DNA of 64,000 nucleotides from Gordonia amarae NBRC 15530 (GTDB lineage: Bacteria; Actinomycetota; Actinomycetes; Mycobacteriales; Mycobacteriaceae), in assembly GCF_000241345.1 (NCBI RefSeq), contig NZ_BAED01000048.1, forward strand, positions 1-64,000, given 5' to 3'. The stretch's first letter is position 1, and the number at the start of each line of letters is the position of its first letter. The notes under the pieces were generated by a model. The model was not told the origin of the DNA. It saw only the letters and a program-made list of their open reading frames with translations, and made no database searches. Below are positions 26,408 to 35,070 of the stretch, piece after piece. The position numbers and the translations under genes are program-made.

Positions 26408-28026
26408 AGGGGAATGTTCCCATGCTTCTTCGGCGGCAGGTTGACCACCTTGCGTTCGAGCAGGCGCAGCGCCGTCGCGATCTGGCCGCGGGTGTGGCTC
26501 GGCGGGATCACCGCGTCGACGTACCCGCGCTCGGCGGCCACGTACGGATTGACGAGGGTGTCCTCGTACTCCTGCTGCAGTTCCAGCCGGAGGTCGTCGA
26601 CGTTCTCGCCGTTCGCGGCGGCCTCCTTGAGGCGGTTGCGGTAGACGAACCCGACCGCGCCGGAGGCGCCCATGACCGCGATCTGGGCGGTCGGCCACGC
26701 CAGGTTGACGTCGGCGCCCATGTGCTTGGAGCCCATGACGTCGTACGCGCCGCCGTAGGCCTTGCGGGTGATGACGGTGATCTTGCCGACGGTGGCCTCG
26801 CCGTAGGCGTACAGCAGCTTGGCGCCGCGGCGGATGATGCCGTTGTACTCCTGGTCGGTGCCGGGCAGGAAGCCGGGAACGTCGACCAGGGTGATGATCG
26901 GGATGTTGAACGCGTCGCAGGTGCGCACGAAGCGGGCGGCCTTCTCTGAGGCGTTGATGTCGAGGCAACCGGCGAACTGGGTGGGCTGGTTGGCGACGAT
27001 GCCGACGCTGCGCCCGTCGACGCGGCCGAAGCCGACGATGATGTTGGTGGCGTACTCGGCCTGAACCTCGAGGAACTCGTCGTCGTCGAGGATGCGCCGG
27101 ATGACCTCGTGCATGTCGTACGGCTGGTTCGGCGAGTCGGGGATCAGGGTGTCGAGTTCGAGGTCCTCCTCATTCAGGGAGTCCTCGATGGAGCCGACCG
27201 GCTGCGGTGCCGCGGTGCGCGGCGGCTCGCTGCGGTTGTTGCTCGGCAGGTACGACAGCAGTTCACGCACGTAGTCGAGCGCGTCCTCCTCGTCGGAGCC
27301 GACGTAGCTGGCGGTGCCCGACTTGGACATGTGCGTGTGCGCACCGCCGAGCTCCTCCATCGTCACCTCCTCGCCGGTGACCGTCTTGATCACGTCGGGG
27401 CCGGTGATGAACATCTGGCTGGTCTGGTCGACCATCACCACGAAGTCGGTGAGGGCGGGGGAGTACACGTGACCACCGGCGGCGGCGCCCATGATCAGTG
27501 AGATCTGCGGGATGACACCCGAGGCGCGCACGTTGCGGTGGAAGATCTCGCCGTAGAGGCCGAGCGAGACCACGCCCTCCTGGATGCGGGCGCCCGCGCC
27601 GTCGTTGATGCCGATCAGCGGCCGGCCTGTCTTGACCGCGAGATCCATGACCTTGACGATCTTCTCGCCGTAGACCTCACCGAGGCTGCCGCCGAGGACA
27701 GTGGAGTCCTGGCTGAAGATGCACACCTCGCGGCCGTCGATGGTGCCGTAGCCGGACACCACGCCGTCGCCGACAGGGCGGCGGTCGCCGAGGCCGAAGT
27801 TGGTGCTGCGGTGGCGGGCCAGCGCGTCCAGCTCGACGAACGAACCCTCGTCGAGCAGGTGGGTGATGCGCTCACGCGCGGTGAGCTTGCCCCTCTCATG
27901 CACCTTGGTGACGGCGCCCTCGCCGACGGGGTGCAGGGTCTCGTCGAGCCGGTTACGCAGATCGGCGAGTTTCCCCGCTGTGGTGTGGATGTCAGGCGTG
28001 CCGCCTTGGGATTGCGCAGAGGTCAT
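26404..28026 (-). CDS. accD5: Propionyl-CoA carboxylase beta subunit AccD5
   Basis: The 540-residue carboxyltransferase has the two crotonase-like halves. The N half includes the oxyanion segment [14 protein letters not shown] and the C half [21 protein letters not shown] with its conserved Gly pair. Together with AccA3 and AccE5 it makes (S)-methylmalonyl-CoA from propionyl-CoA, feeding methyl-branched lipid synthesis and the methylmalonyl route. An ATG at 28026 giving [10 protein letters not shown] is preferred over the upstream ATGs. TAGCAT lies eight bases before it, a possible short-leader promoter. birA is divergent across 131 bases. It heads accD5-accE5-maf. Confidence 0.95.
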   Translation of the reverse strand: MTSAQSQGGTPDIHTTAGKLADLRNRLDETLHPVGEGAVTKVHERGKLTARERITHLLDEGSFVELDALARHRSTNFGLGDRRPVGDGVVSGYGTIDGREVCIFSQDSTVLGGSLGEVYGEKIVKVMDLAVKTGRPLIGINDGAGARIQEGVVSLGLYGEIFHRNVRASGVIPQISLIMGAAAGGHVYSPALTDFVVMVDQTSQMFITGPDVIKTVTGEEVTMEELGGAHTHMSKSGTASYVGSDEEDALDYVRELLSYLPSNNRSEPPRTAAPQPVGSIEDSLNEEDLELDTLIPDSPNQPYDMHEVIRRILDDDEFLEVQAEYATNIIVGFGRVDGRSVGIVANQPTQFAGCLDINASEKAARFVRTCDAFNIPIITLVDVPGFLPGTDQEYNGIIRRGAKLLYAYGEATVGKITVITRKAYGGAYDVMGSKHMGADVNLAWPTAQIAVMGASGAVGFVYRNRLKEAAANGENVDDLRLELQQEYEDTLVNPYVAAERGYVDAVIPPSHTRGQIATALRLLERKVVNLPPKKHGNIPL

Positions 28027-28142
28027 GAACAACGATGCTAACGACATCGCTGTGACGTACGTCAACTACTCCCAATGTGAGATTTTCCTCATGTTCCCGA
28101 GCGCTCGGTCGGGACGGTGATCTGGCTGCCTTTTCGGGCCGG

Positions 28143-28148
28143 TAGGCT
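28143..28148 (+). promoter_or_regulatory. Possible -10 box for birA
   Basis: TAGGCT lies nine bases before the birA ATG with no ribosome site between, which would give a leader of only one to three bases. Confidence 0.35.
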
Positions 28149-28157
28149 CTGCAGATC

Positions 28158-28952
28158 ATGAGCCCGACACCCGATGCCCAGGACCTCGCCGACAGACTCT
28201 CCGACACGCGATGGCACAGCATCGAGGTGGTCGGGTCGACGGCGTCGACCAACGCCGACCTGCTCGCGCGCGCCGCCGCCGAGGGCACTTCGGAGGTCGC
28301 CGGTTCGGTGCTGATCACGACGGACCAGACCGGTGGCCGCGGCCGTCACGGACGCACCTGGACCGCACCCTCCGGGTCGTCGGTGGCCATCTCCGCCGCG
28401 GTCGCGGTCGGCTCGCACGCGGACCGACTCGGCTGGATGTCGCTGCTCGCGGGTGTCGCGGTGGCGCGGGCCATCGACTCGATGGGGGTCAAGGCCGTGC
28501 TGAAATGGCCCAACGACGTCCTCGTCGACGGCGCCAAGGTCTGCGGCATCCTCTCCGAATACGCACCCGCCGCCGACGGTGGGATCGCGATCATCGGTAT
28601 CGGCATCAACACCGACATGACCCCCGACCAGCTCCCGGTCCCCACGGCCACCTCGCTCGGCATCGCCACCGGTGCCCCCGTCGACGTCCAGACCCTCACC
28701 GGTGACGTTCTCGCGCAACTCGACGCGGTGCTCTACGGCTGGCCCGACGACCTCATCGCTCTCGCCGCCGCCTACCGCGACCGCTGCGACACCATCGGCC
28801 GCCGCGTCCGCCTCATCGCCCCCGGCGACCAGGACGTCATCGGCACGGCCGTCGACGTCGACTCCGACGGCCGCGTGATCCTGGAGACGGCCGCGGGTGA
28901 GCGCATCGGCGCCACCGCAGGCGACGTCACGCACCTGCGCGTCGCCGACTGA
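28158..28952 (+). CDS. birA: Biotin–[acetyl-CoA-carboxylase] ligase
   Basis: This 264-residue class I biotin protein ligase activates biotin and attaches it to carrier lysines such as K567 of AccA3 and K1095 of Pyc. The biotin/AMP loop GRGRHGRTW lies at 60–68, the catalytic KWPNDVLVDGAKVCGIL from K116, and a small C-terminal SH3-like domain ends the protein. There is no N-terminal helix-turn-helix, so it should not act as a repressor like E. coli BirA. It is divergent from accD5, matching mycobacterial gene order and linking ligase supply to its substrates. Confidence 0.95.
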   Translation: MSPTPDAQDLADRLSDTRWHSIEVVGSTASTNADLLARAAAEGTSEVAGSVLITTDQTGGRGRHGRTWTAPSGSSVAISAAVAVGSHADRLGWMSLLAGVAVARAIDSMGVKAVLKWPNDVLVDGAKVCGILSEYAPAADGGIAIIGIGINTDMTPDQLPVPTATSLGIATGAPVDVQTLTGDVLAQLDAVLYGWPDDLIALAAAYRDRCDTIGRRVRLIAPGDQDVIGTAVDVDSDGRVILETAAGERIGATAGDVTHLRVAD

Positions 28953-29073
28953 CCAGCACGAGAGGGCCGGCCGAGGGGTGTGGTTCGTTCGTACGAATCC
29001 CGCCCTCGGGGTTGCCCCGGCCGGGGTGCGGTGCGAGCGTCGGTAGAGGACAAATTTCGCTTTGGAGGTTCTC

Positions 29074-29346
29074 ATGACGATTGTCCGAAACTCGATTATC
29101 GCCGGTGCCGTCGGCCTCGGTCTCGCGTTATCGCCGGTCATGGCCGATTCCCCCGCATCGGCGGAGCCGGTAGTGAATGGCGGCGAGGGGTGCGTAGCCC
29201 CGATATTCACTGATCCGACCGCTGCTTGCTATGAAGATCCGCTCTATTTCTTCGGCTCCATACTCTCCAGCGCGGCGAGCGGCAGTGCGAGCGGGAAGCT
29301 ACCGGACTTCACGTTTTCTTTCGACAACCTGAAGTTCGAATCCTGA
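29074..29346 (+). CDS. Small secreted protein of unknown function
   Basis: The 90-residue protein begins with a clear Sec signal peptide (IIAGAVGLGLALSPVMA, with SPASAEP as likely cleavage site). The mature peptide would be about 55–60 residues, with two Cys residues able to form a disulfide (GGEGCVAP and TAACYED). A Gly/Ser-rich stretch is followed by FTFSFDNLKFES at the end. GGAGG sits six bases before the ATG, fixing the start. I recognise no family. It is followed by a second small secreted protein gene, so the pair may be functionally related. Upstream, TTCGTACGAA (28988–28997) is a 10-bp palindrome that might be an operator. Confidence 0.75.
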   Translation: MTIVRNSIIAGAVGLGLALSPVMADSPASAEPVVNGGEGCVAPIFTDPTAACYEDPLYFFGSILSSAASGSASGKLPDFTFSFDNLKFES

Positions 29347-29564
29347 CCGGCGTCGCGGTGTGATCTGGCGCGTGGGTCGGCGCTGGGCGTGACCCGAGGC
29401 TGTGAGCGGCGCGTCCGCGAACGGCCAGGTTGTCAACGGTCCGGTCGTGGAATCCTGAGATATCGATTCGTCTCCCGAAGTAACGATTCGGGGGTGTCGT
29501 GCTGACGTCGGGCGCCGCAGGTGGCAAGGTATGGATGGTCAAGGCCGCTACTGAGTGAGGAATC

Positions 29565-29843
29565 ATGAAGAACGTTCGTCGACTTGTCCGCGGCGCCGCG
29601 ATCTCGATCGCCATCGCGGTACCGGCAGTGCTGGGCGCTGCTCCCGCGAGTGCGGTGCCGCCGCGGCCGCACCCACCGGTGTATTACCCCGTGACCCCAC
29701 CCTGTCTGCCGAATACTCCGCCGCCCGTCGGTTCGTCAGTGCATCCGTGCACACCGTACTGGCTGATGTCCATCCTCGACGCGATGTCGATGGGCAGCAC
29801 CGAAGGGCCCGGTAGCAGCGTCGGTAGCAGCACCGGCAGCTGA
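29565..29843 (+). CDS. Small secreted Pro-rich protein of unknown function
   Basis: The 92-residue protein has a Sec signal peptide (ISIAIAVPAVLGAAPASA, cleavage near residue 29). The mature part is Pro-rich, includes two Cys residues in PPCLPN and HPCTPYW, and ends in a Ser/Gly-rich tail. It resembles the preceding small secreted protein only in architecture. A GTGAGG ribosome site lies four bases before the ATG. The 218-base gap before it carries an inverted repeat CCCGAA…TTCGGG (29473–29491). A hairpin terminator follows the stop. Confidence 0.7.
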   Translation: MKNVRRLVRGAAISIAIAVPAVLGAAPASAVPPRPHPPVYYPVTPPCLPNTPPPVGSSVHPCTPYWLMSILDAMSMGSTEGPGSSVGSSTGS

Positions 29844-29875
29844 GCCTGCCCGCTGTGCTCTGAGCGCCGCGTGGG

Positions 29876-29904
29876 GATTTCGTGGGCCGTGAGTCCACGG
29901 AATC
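29876..29904 (+). terminator. Hairpin terminator after the second secreted protein
   Basis: GATTTCGTGGGC (29876–29887) pairs with GTCCACGGAATC (29893–29904), 10 of 12 positions, with a five-base loop, 32 bases beyond the stop codon. Confidence 0.5.
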
Positions 29905-29991
29905 CTCGTTGGCGCACGCCGAGGGCCCCCTTTCATTCAGCCTGATCGGATCACTGTCGTCATCATCCCCGCCCGGGAATGATCGTCGCTC

Positions 29992-30858
29992 GTGAGTGTG
30001 ATTGCCGATCAGGCGAGTTGGCCGCAATTTCTGCGGCTACCAAGGAGTTATCCGCCCTTTGTCCGTTCCGTATCGATCCGGCTCGGAGCCCTTGTCGTAT
30101 TTCTTCTGGTGTGGTGGCTGATCACCGCGGCCAAATGGGTGGATCCGCTGTTCCTGCCCACACCCAGGACGGTCTGGGATGCCTTTTACCGGGCGAACAC
30201 CTGGCACCAGGTGGCGCCGGGTGTGCCACGTGAGGTGCTCGGCGAACAGAACTACTTTCTCTGGGAACATCTGATCGCGAGCCTGCAGCGCATCGTCGCC
30301 GGCGTTGGTCTGGCGATTGTCGTGGGTCCGCCGCTCGGTTTTCTGATGGGCACAGTCCGCCCGATCGCGGTGGCGATCGAGCCGTACCTGAATTTCCTTC
30401 GCGCGCTGCCACCGCTCGGCTATATCGGCCTGTTGATCGTCTGGTTCGGCATCGGCGACGCCTCCAAGATCTGGCTGCTGTTTCTCGCAGCGTTCCCGGC
30501 GATCACCATCGCCACCCTCAGCGGCGTCCAGGACGTCAAGGAGGCACAGGTCAATGCCGCACGCGCACTGGGTGCTTCGCGAGTGCACGTGGTCTCGCAC
30601 GTCATTCTTCCGGCGTCCTTACCGGCCGTGATCAACGGTATCCGGCTGGCCGTCGGATTCGCCTGGACCACGGTCGTGGCGGCCGAACTCAACAACGGAA
30701 TCCCCGGTATCGGCGGCCTCGCCTATTACGCGGGCCAGCAGACCAATACGGCGCTGACGATCGCCTGCATCATCGTCATCGGAATCACCGCGCTGATCCT
30801 CGATCTGCTCATCAAATACGTGGGCGCATGGGCGACGCCGTGGCAGGGGAAGGCGTGA
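29992..30858 (+). CDS. ABC transporter permease, taurine/sulfonate/nitrate type
   Basis: This 288-residue inner-membrane protein has six predicted membrane helices and the BPD_transp_1 domain. The EAA-type loop AARALGASRVHVVSHVILPASLPAVING near residue 190 is the docking site for the ATPase. It matches the SsuC/TauC/NrtB group. It is the first of three overlapping genes (permease, binding protein, ATPase), each joined by 1–4-base overlaps. A GTG start is used because no better codon fits; no strong SD is visible. Substrate specificity is not evident and no dioxygenase or monooxygenase for sulfonates lies nearby. Confidence 0.88.
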   Translation: MSVIADQASWPQFLRLPRSYPPFVRSVSIRLGALVVFLLVWWLITAAKWVDPLFLPTPRTVWDAFYRANTWHQVAPGVPREVLGEQNYFLWEHLIASLQRIVAGVGLAIVVGPPLGFLMGTVRPIAVAIEPYLNFLRALPPLGYIGLLIVWFGIGDASKIWLLFLAAFPAITIATLSGVQDVKEAQVNAARALGASRVHVVSHVILPASLPAVINGIRLAVGFAWTTVVAAELNNGIPGIGGLAYYAGQQTNTALTIACIIVIGITALILDLLIKYVGAWATPWQGKA

Positions 30859-31946
30859 TGACACACAACCGACGTAACACACTGGGCGCGGTGCTGGTCC
30901 TTCTTGTGATCGCCCTGACCACCTCCGGTTGCATTGTGGAATCGGGCCGTTCGGAGCAAAGCCGCGCCATCGGCGAAAAGGTCTCCTGCCCGGTCAAGCC
31001 GGATCCGGGAATCCGGACGACGGCCAGGATCGGTTATCAGGAAGTGACCAACGGTGACCTGATCGTCAAGGACACCTCACTGCTGCAGGCGTGCATGCCG
31101 AATGCGAAGATCACCTGGAGCAAATTTTCCTCGGGCGGCGATGTTCTGCAGGGCTTCAAAGCCCGCAGTCTTGACATCGCTCTGCTCGGTTCGGCACCCG
31201 CCGCCCGGGCACTGTCGGCGCCGCTCGACATCGACATGAAGGTCGTGTGGATTCAGGACGTCATCGGCAAGGCTGAGTCGCTGGTGGTGCACGATCCCGC
31301 GATCCGGACAATGGATCAGTTGCGCGGCAAGAAGATTGCCGTCCCGTTCGCCAGCACCTCGCACTTTTCGCTGCTGACCGCGCTGAATCGGGCTGGCATC
31401 ACCGATCAGGTCACGCTGATGAATACCCAGCCCGACGCGATGCTCGCCGCCTGGGGCAACGGAATCGACGCGGCCTGGGTGTGGGATCCGGTGCTGTCCA
31501 AGCTCAAGGCGAACGGACACGTCATCGACGATTCCGGGGTGACCGCCGAACAGGGGGCTCCCACCTTCGATCTCGAAGGTGCCCGTAGCGATTTCGTCGC
31601 GCAGAACGGACCGTTCCTCAAGTACTGGACCGTCGCGCAGAACTGGGCGGTCAACCTGCTCAACACCGATAAACAGAAGGCGGCGATCCACATCGCATCG
31701 CAACTGAGCATCTCGCCCGACCAGGTGACCCCGCAACTGGCCGGCTACAAGTACCTCACCGCCCGCGATCAGCTCGACGGCAAGTACTTCGGATCGCAGG
31801 GAGCCGAGTCCGGACTGAGCACGGCATTGACGAGCACCGCGACATTCCTGCACACGACCCCCGACGGGGGTGTCAGCACGGTGTCGGCGCCGCAGGTGTA
31901 CCGGGACGGGCTGTTCACCGACGCATTGAAAGAGGTTGCCCAGTGA
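30858..31946 (+). CDS. ABC transporter substrate-binding lipoprotein, taurine/sulfonate type
   Basis: The 362-residue protein has a lipoprotein signal with lipobox TTSGC (acylated C25). A type 2 periplasmic binding fold of the TauA/SsuA group follows (IGYQEVTNGDLIVKDTSLL, then ALLGSAPAARALSAPL and DAAWVWDPVLSKLKANG). It would capture a small anion-containing ligand outside the membrane and deliver it to the permease. Its ATG overlaps the permease stop (TGATG) and its stop overlaps the ATPase start (GTGA). Taurine is suggested by similarity to TauA; the ligand is unproven. Confidence 0.85.
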   Translation: MTHNRRNTLGAVLVLLVIALTTSGCIVESGRSEQSRAIGEKVSCPVKPDPGIRTTARIGYQEVTNGDLIVKDTSLLQACMPNAKITWSKFSSGGDVLQGFKARSLDIALLGSAPAARALSAPLDIDMKVVWIQDVIGKAESLVVHDPAIRTMDQLRGKKIAVPFASTSHFSLLTALNRAGITDQVTLMNTQPDAMLAAWGNGIDAAWVWDPVLSKLKANGHVIDDSGVTAEQGAPTFDLEGARSDFVAQNGPFLKYWTVAQNWAVNLLNTDKQKAAIHIASQLSISPDQVTPQLAGYKYLTARDQLDGKYFGSQGAESGLSTALTSTATFLHTTPDGGVSTVSAPQVYRDGLFTDALKEVAQ

Positions 31947-32740
31947 GCGCACCAACCACCGTCGCCGAGCCGATCGTGCTCGACGGCGTGTCCAAGACGT
32001 ACCCGTCGTCGGACGGGGAGGTCATCGCACTGTCCCCGACATCGCTGACCATCGAGCCGGGGGAGTTCGTCGCGGTCGTCGGCCCGTCGGGCTGCGGCAA
32101 GACCACACTGCTGCAGATCCTCGCGGGCTTCGTCACCCCGACCGCCGGGTCGGCCACCGTGGGCGGCACCCCCGTCGACGGGCCGGACCCCGACCGCGGT
32201 GTGGTTTTCCAGGCGCCGACGCTGTACCCGTGGCTCAGCGTGCGCGGCAATGTCGAGTTCGGGCCGCGGGCCCGTGGCGAGAGCCGGGCCGACCGCGGGG
32301 AGCGGGCGTTGCAGGCGCTGGATCTGGTGGGGCTCAAGGACTTCGCCGACAAGCGGCCCTACGAGTTGTCCGGCGGCATGCAGCAGCGCGCGCAGATCGC
32401 GCGGGTGTTCGTCAACAATCCGGGCATTGTGCTGATGGACGAACCCTACAGCGCGCTCGACCCGTTCACCCGGGAACAACTGCAGGTGCAGTTGCTCGAC
32501 CTGTGGCACCGCGAGCGCAAGACCATCGTCTTCGTCACCCATTCGGTGGAGGAGGCGCTGTTCCTGGCGACTCGCGTCATCGTGATGAGTGCCCGTCCGG
32601 GCCGGGTGATCGCCGACCGGGCGGTGGTGCTGCCCGGCGACGACCAGCCCGGCGTGCGTTCGCTCGACGTGCTCGGCACCCCGGAACTGGCCGCGAAGAA
32701 GGCCGAACTCGCCCGGCTCATTCTCGAAGCGCACGGCTGA
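31943..32740 (+). CDS. ABC transporter ATP-binding protein, taurine/sulfonate type
   Basis: The 265-residue ATPase shows Walker A GPSGCGKTT near residue 48, a Q-loop VVFQAPTLYPWLSV, the signature LSGGMQQR, Walker B IVLMDEPYSALD and the H-loop VTHSVEEA. The pattern is that of TauB/SsuB/NrtD. It powers the permease encoded two genes upstream. Its GTG start overlaps the binding-protein stop by four bases. A strong palindromic terminator begins four bases beyond its stop. Confidence 0.9.
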   Translation: MSAPTTVAEPIVLDGVSKTYPSSDGEVIALSPTSLTIEPGEFVAVVGPSGCGKTTLLQILAGFVTPTAGSATVGGTPVDGPDPDRGVVFQAPTLYPWLSVRGNVEFGPRARGESRADRGERALQALDLVGLKDFADKRPYELSGGMQQRAQIARVFVNNPGIVLMDEPYSALDPFTREQLQVQLLDLWHRERKTIVFVTHSVEEALFLATRVIVMSARPGRVIADRAVVLPGDDQPGVRSLDVLGTPELAAKKAELARLILEAHG

Positions 32741-32743
32741 CGG

Positions 32744-32813
32744 TTCCCGCGCATCCGTTTCCTTCAGCACTGAACGGATCCGATCGGTGCTGAAGGAAAC
32801 GATTGCGCGGGAA
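32744..32813. terminator. Bidirectional terminator, 27-bp arms
   Basis: Arms 32744–32770 and 32787–32813 pair over 27 bp with only two or three mismatches, around a 16-base loop. The core is TTTCCTTCAGCAC/GTGCTGAAGGAAA. It lies between convergent genes and gives U-rich flanks on both strands, so it should stop transcription from both sides. Confidence 0.85.
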
Positions 32814-32827
32814 GCTTGGGTCAGCGG

Positions 32828-33664
32828 TCAGCGGCGGAGGCTTTTTTGGCCCATCGCCGGGATGAGGGCGAGGATCGGCAGGCCGATGATCAGGTGCAGG
32901 ATCGCGGTGGCGATGCCGACGGAGATCTCGGCAGACAGCAGCAGCGGGATGAGTACCGCGGCCACGATCAGCAGGATCACGATCCAGCGGAAGAACGCAT
33001 CCGGTGAGGGCGTGACCAGCTGGAGGACGTACCAGAGGGCGCCGGCGGCAAGCGCGCACAGAAACGCCACGACGGCGAACCAGTATTCGTCGCGGGCGAG
33101 CGGGTTCCACACCCCGAGCTTGCCGGAGTCGTTGACCTTTTCGACGATGATCCGGGCGACCCATGCGGCCAGCCAGGCGGCCAGACCGGTGACGATGCCG
33201 GTCATCACCACACCACCGACGAACAATCCCGGATTGATGTCGGGGCCGACCTGCTTGCGCTCACGCGCGGGAGCCCCGTAGGCGCCGCGCGGCGACCGGT
33301 CCCCACGCGGACTCTGCCGCGCGGCAGGCTGGGGTTGCTCGTACGGGTACGGCTGCTCGTACTGGGGCGGTGCGTCGTACGGTTGCCCGTATTGCTGAGG
33401 GGCCCCGTATTGCTGGCCGTACGGCCGGGCGGACTGGTAGTCGCGCGGATTGTCGTACTGGTTGGGTGCGTAGTACTCCTGGTCGCGATAGACGGGTCCG
33501 CCGTGCGAGCGTTCGTCGTAGTATTGGCCGGGATCGCGGTCGTTGCCGGGATCGCCGTAGGGGCCGGGGTCTGCGGGGCGGGGTGGCTGCGGATACGCCC
33601 GCGTCGGGGGAACGGAGTCCGCCGGATTGCGCCGGTTGCGGTCGACCGGGTCGTGATAGCTCAT
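32828..33664 (-). CDS. Membrane protein with Pro/Tyr/Gln-rich cytoplasmic tail
   Basis: The 278-residue protein has a low-complexity N-terminal half (residues 1–135) rich in Pro, Tyr, Gln and Asp with repeated QQYG/PYEQP-like units. Four predicted membrane helices follow from about 145 to 275. The membrane part resembles small actinobacterial proteins of unknown function (possibly DUF6069). Such disordered tails often bind partner proteins. AGGAGG precedes the ATG at good spacing. It is divergent from the PH-domain gene and convergent with the ABC transporter. No function can be assigned. Confidence 0.7.
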   Translation of the reverse strand: MSYHDPVDRNRRNPADSVPPTRAYPQPPRPADPGPYGDPGNDRDPGQYYDERSHGGPVYRDQEYYAPNQYDNPRDYQSARPYGQQYGAPQQYGQPYDAPPQYEQPYPYEQPQPAARQSPRGDRSPRGAYGAPARERKQVGPDINPGLFVGGVVMTGIVTGLAAWLAAWVARIIVEKVNDSGKLGVWNPLARDEYWFAVVAFLCALAAGALWYVLQLVTPSPDAFFRWIVILLIVAAVLIPLLLSAEISVGIATAILHLIIGLPILALIPAMGQKSLRR

Positions 33665-33804
33665 GCGTGTGCCTCCTGACCTGTCATAGGCCCTCCAGTC
33701 TACGCAAGCCGCCCTTCGGTTCAGCCGCAGGCGACGGCGTCGGCGTGGCTCACGGATCGACGTCCCGCCGAACGACTCCACGGTGAATTCCGGGTCACGC
33801 GCAC

Positions 33805-33810
33805 TAAGCT
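33805..33810 (+). promoter_or_regulatory. -10 box of leaderless promoter for the PH-domain gene
   Basis: TAAGCT lies seven bases before the ATG at 33818; no ribosome site is present. Confidence 0.45.
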
Positions 33811-33817
33811 GGCCCGC

Positions 33818-34339
33818 ATGGGCATTCCGAAGGAGAATCTCGCACAGGGCGAACGCGTGATCCTGGAGCGGCACCCGCATTGGAAGTGCCTTGTGGCACC
33901 GTTGCTGATCTTCATCGTCACCACGGGCGTGGCCGGTGTCCTCGGCGGCCTGGTCAACGACCGGCTCGACGGTACCGCGCGCACCTGGATCCTGGGCATC
34001 ATCCTCGTGATCTGGCTGGCAGTGGCCGGGTGGTACCTGGTGCGGCCGCTGGTGTCGTGGAAGACCACGCACTTCGTCGTCACCAACCGGCGGGTGATCT
34101 TCCGCAACGGCATCATCACCCGGTCCGGCAACGACATCCCGCTCCAGCGAATCAACACGGTCGAGTTCGAGCACGGGCTGATCGACCGCCTGCTGAACAC
34201 CGGCTCGCTGGTCATCGAATCGGCGTCCGACGAACCGCTTACCTTCAACAACATCCCGCAGGTCGAACGCGTCCACGCCCTGCTGTACCAGGAGGTCCTC
34301 GACGACGACAACGATCCCGACAGCGAGCCGCGCCGATGA
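33818..34339 (+). CDS. Bacterial PH-domain membrane protein
   Basis: The 173-residue protein (Rv3278c-like) has two adjacent membrane helices (residues 25–50 and 58–80). A bacterial PH_2 (YdbS-type) domain follows with the conserved TNRRVIFRNGIITRSGNDIPLQRINTV core. Its role is unknown; related domains occur in membrane-stress proteins. The stop overlaps the response regulator start (ATGA), tying it to the two-component system downstream. In mycobacteria the homologue sits beside birA and gtrA, as here within a few kilobases. Confidence 0.85.
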   Translation: MGIPKENLAQGERVILERHPHWKCLVAPLLIFIVTTGVAGVLGGLVNDRLDGTARTWILGIILVIWLAVAGWYLVRPLVSWKTTHFVVTNRRVIFRNGIITRSGNDIPLQRINTVEFEHGLIDRLLNTGSLVIESASDEPLTFNNIPQVERVHALLYQEVLDDDNDPDSEPRR

Positions 34340-35019
34340 CCGACGTACTGCTGGCCGAGGATGACGTGGCGATCGCCGAACCTCTGGCACGGGCGCTGGG
34401 CCGTGAGGGTTACGGCTGCCAGGTGGTCACCGACGGAGCCCAGGCACTCGAATACGCGCAGGACAGCAGGTACGAACTACTGATCCTCGATCTCGGACTG
34501 CCCGAGATCGACGGCCTGGAGGTGTGCAGGAGAATCCGGACGACGCGGCCGGGTCTGGCCGTGCTGATGCTCACCGCCCGCACCGACGAGGTCGACTTCG
34601 TCGTCGGTCTCGACGCCGGCGCCGACGACTACGTGGGCAAACCGTTCCGGCTCGCTGAACTTCTTGCCCGGGTCCGGGCGCTGTTGCGCCGGCGCAACTC
34701 GGAGGAGGACTCCGAATCTGTCCTCGACGGCGGCGACATCCGGCTTGATCCGCGCGGACGCCGCGTCCTCGTCGACGGCAAGGACCTGGTGCTGGCGAAC
34801 CGGGAGTTCGATCTGCTGCGGTTCCTGATGGAGCGGTCGGGGCAGGTGATCGGCCGCGACGAGATCCTCACCGAGGTGTGGGGGTCGGCGGATCTGCGCT
34901 CTTCGAAGACACTCGACATGCACATCTCGTGGTTGCGCCGCAAGATCGGCGACGACCGGCGCGACCGTCCCCGGCACATTGTCACCGTGCGCGGGGTCGG
35001 TTTCCGGTTCGACCCGTGA
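34336..35019 (+). CDS. OmpR-family response regulator
   Basis: The 227-residue protein contains a receiver domain (residues 3–115) with acidic pocket E8/D9, phosphoacceptor D52 in LILDLGLPEIDG and the conserved Lys in VGKPFR. A winged-helix DNA-binding domain follows (about 130–225) ending in VRGVGFRFDP. It overlaps the PH-domain gene by four bases and is followed after 51 bases by its probable cognate histidine kinase. The signal and targets are unknown. Confidence 0.93.
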   Translation: MTDVLLAEDDVAIAEPLARALGREGYGCQVVTDGAQALEYAQDSRYELLILDLGLPEIDGLEVCRRIRTTRPGLAVLMLTARTDEVDFVVGLDAGADDYVGKPFRLAELLARVRALLRRRNSEEDSESVLDGGDIRLDPRGRRVLVDGKDLVLANREFDLLRFLMERSGQVIGRDEILTEVWGSADLRSSKTLDMHISWLRRKIGDDRRDRPRHIVTVRGVGFRFDP

Positions 35020-35070
35020 TCGTGACAGCCCCCGCCGCACCGCCCACCCAGGCCTGAATCGGGTGGTGTA

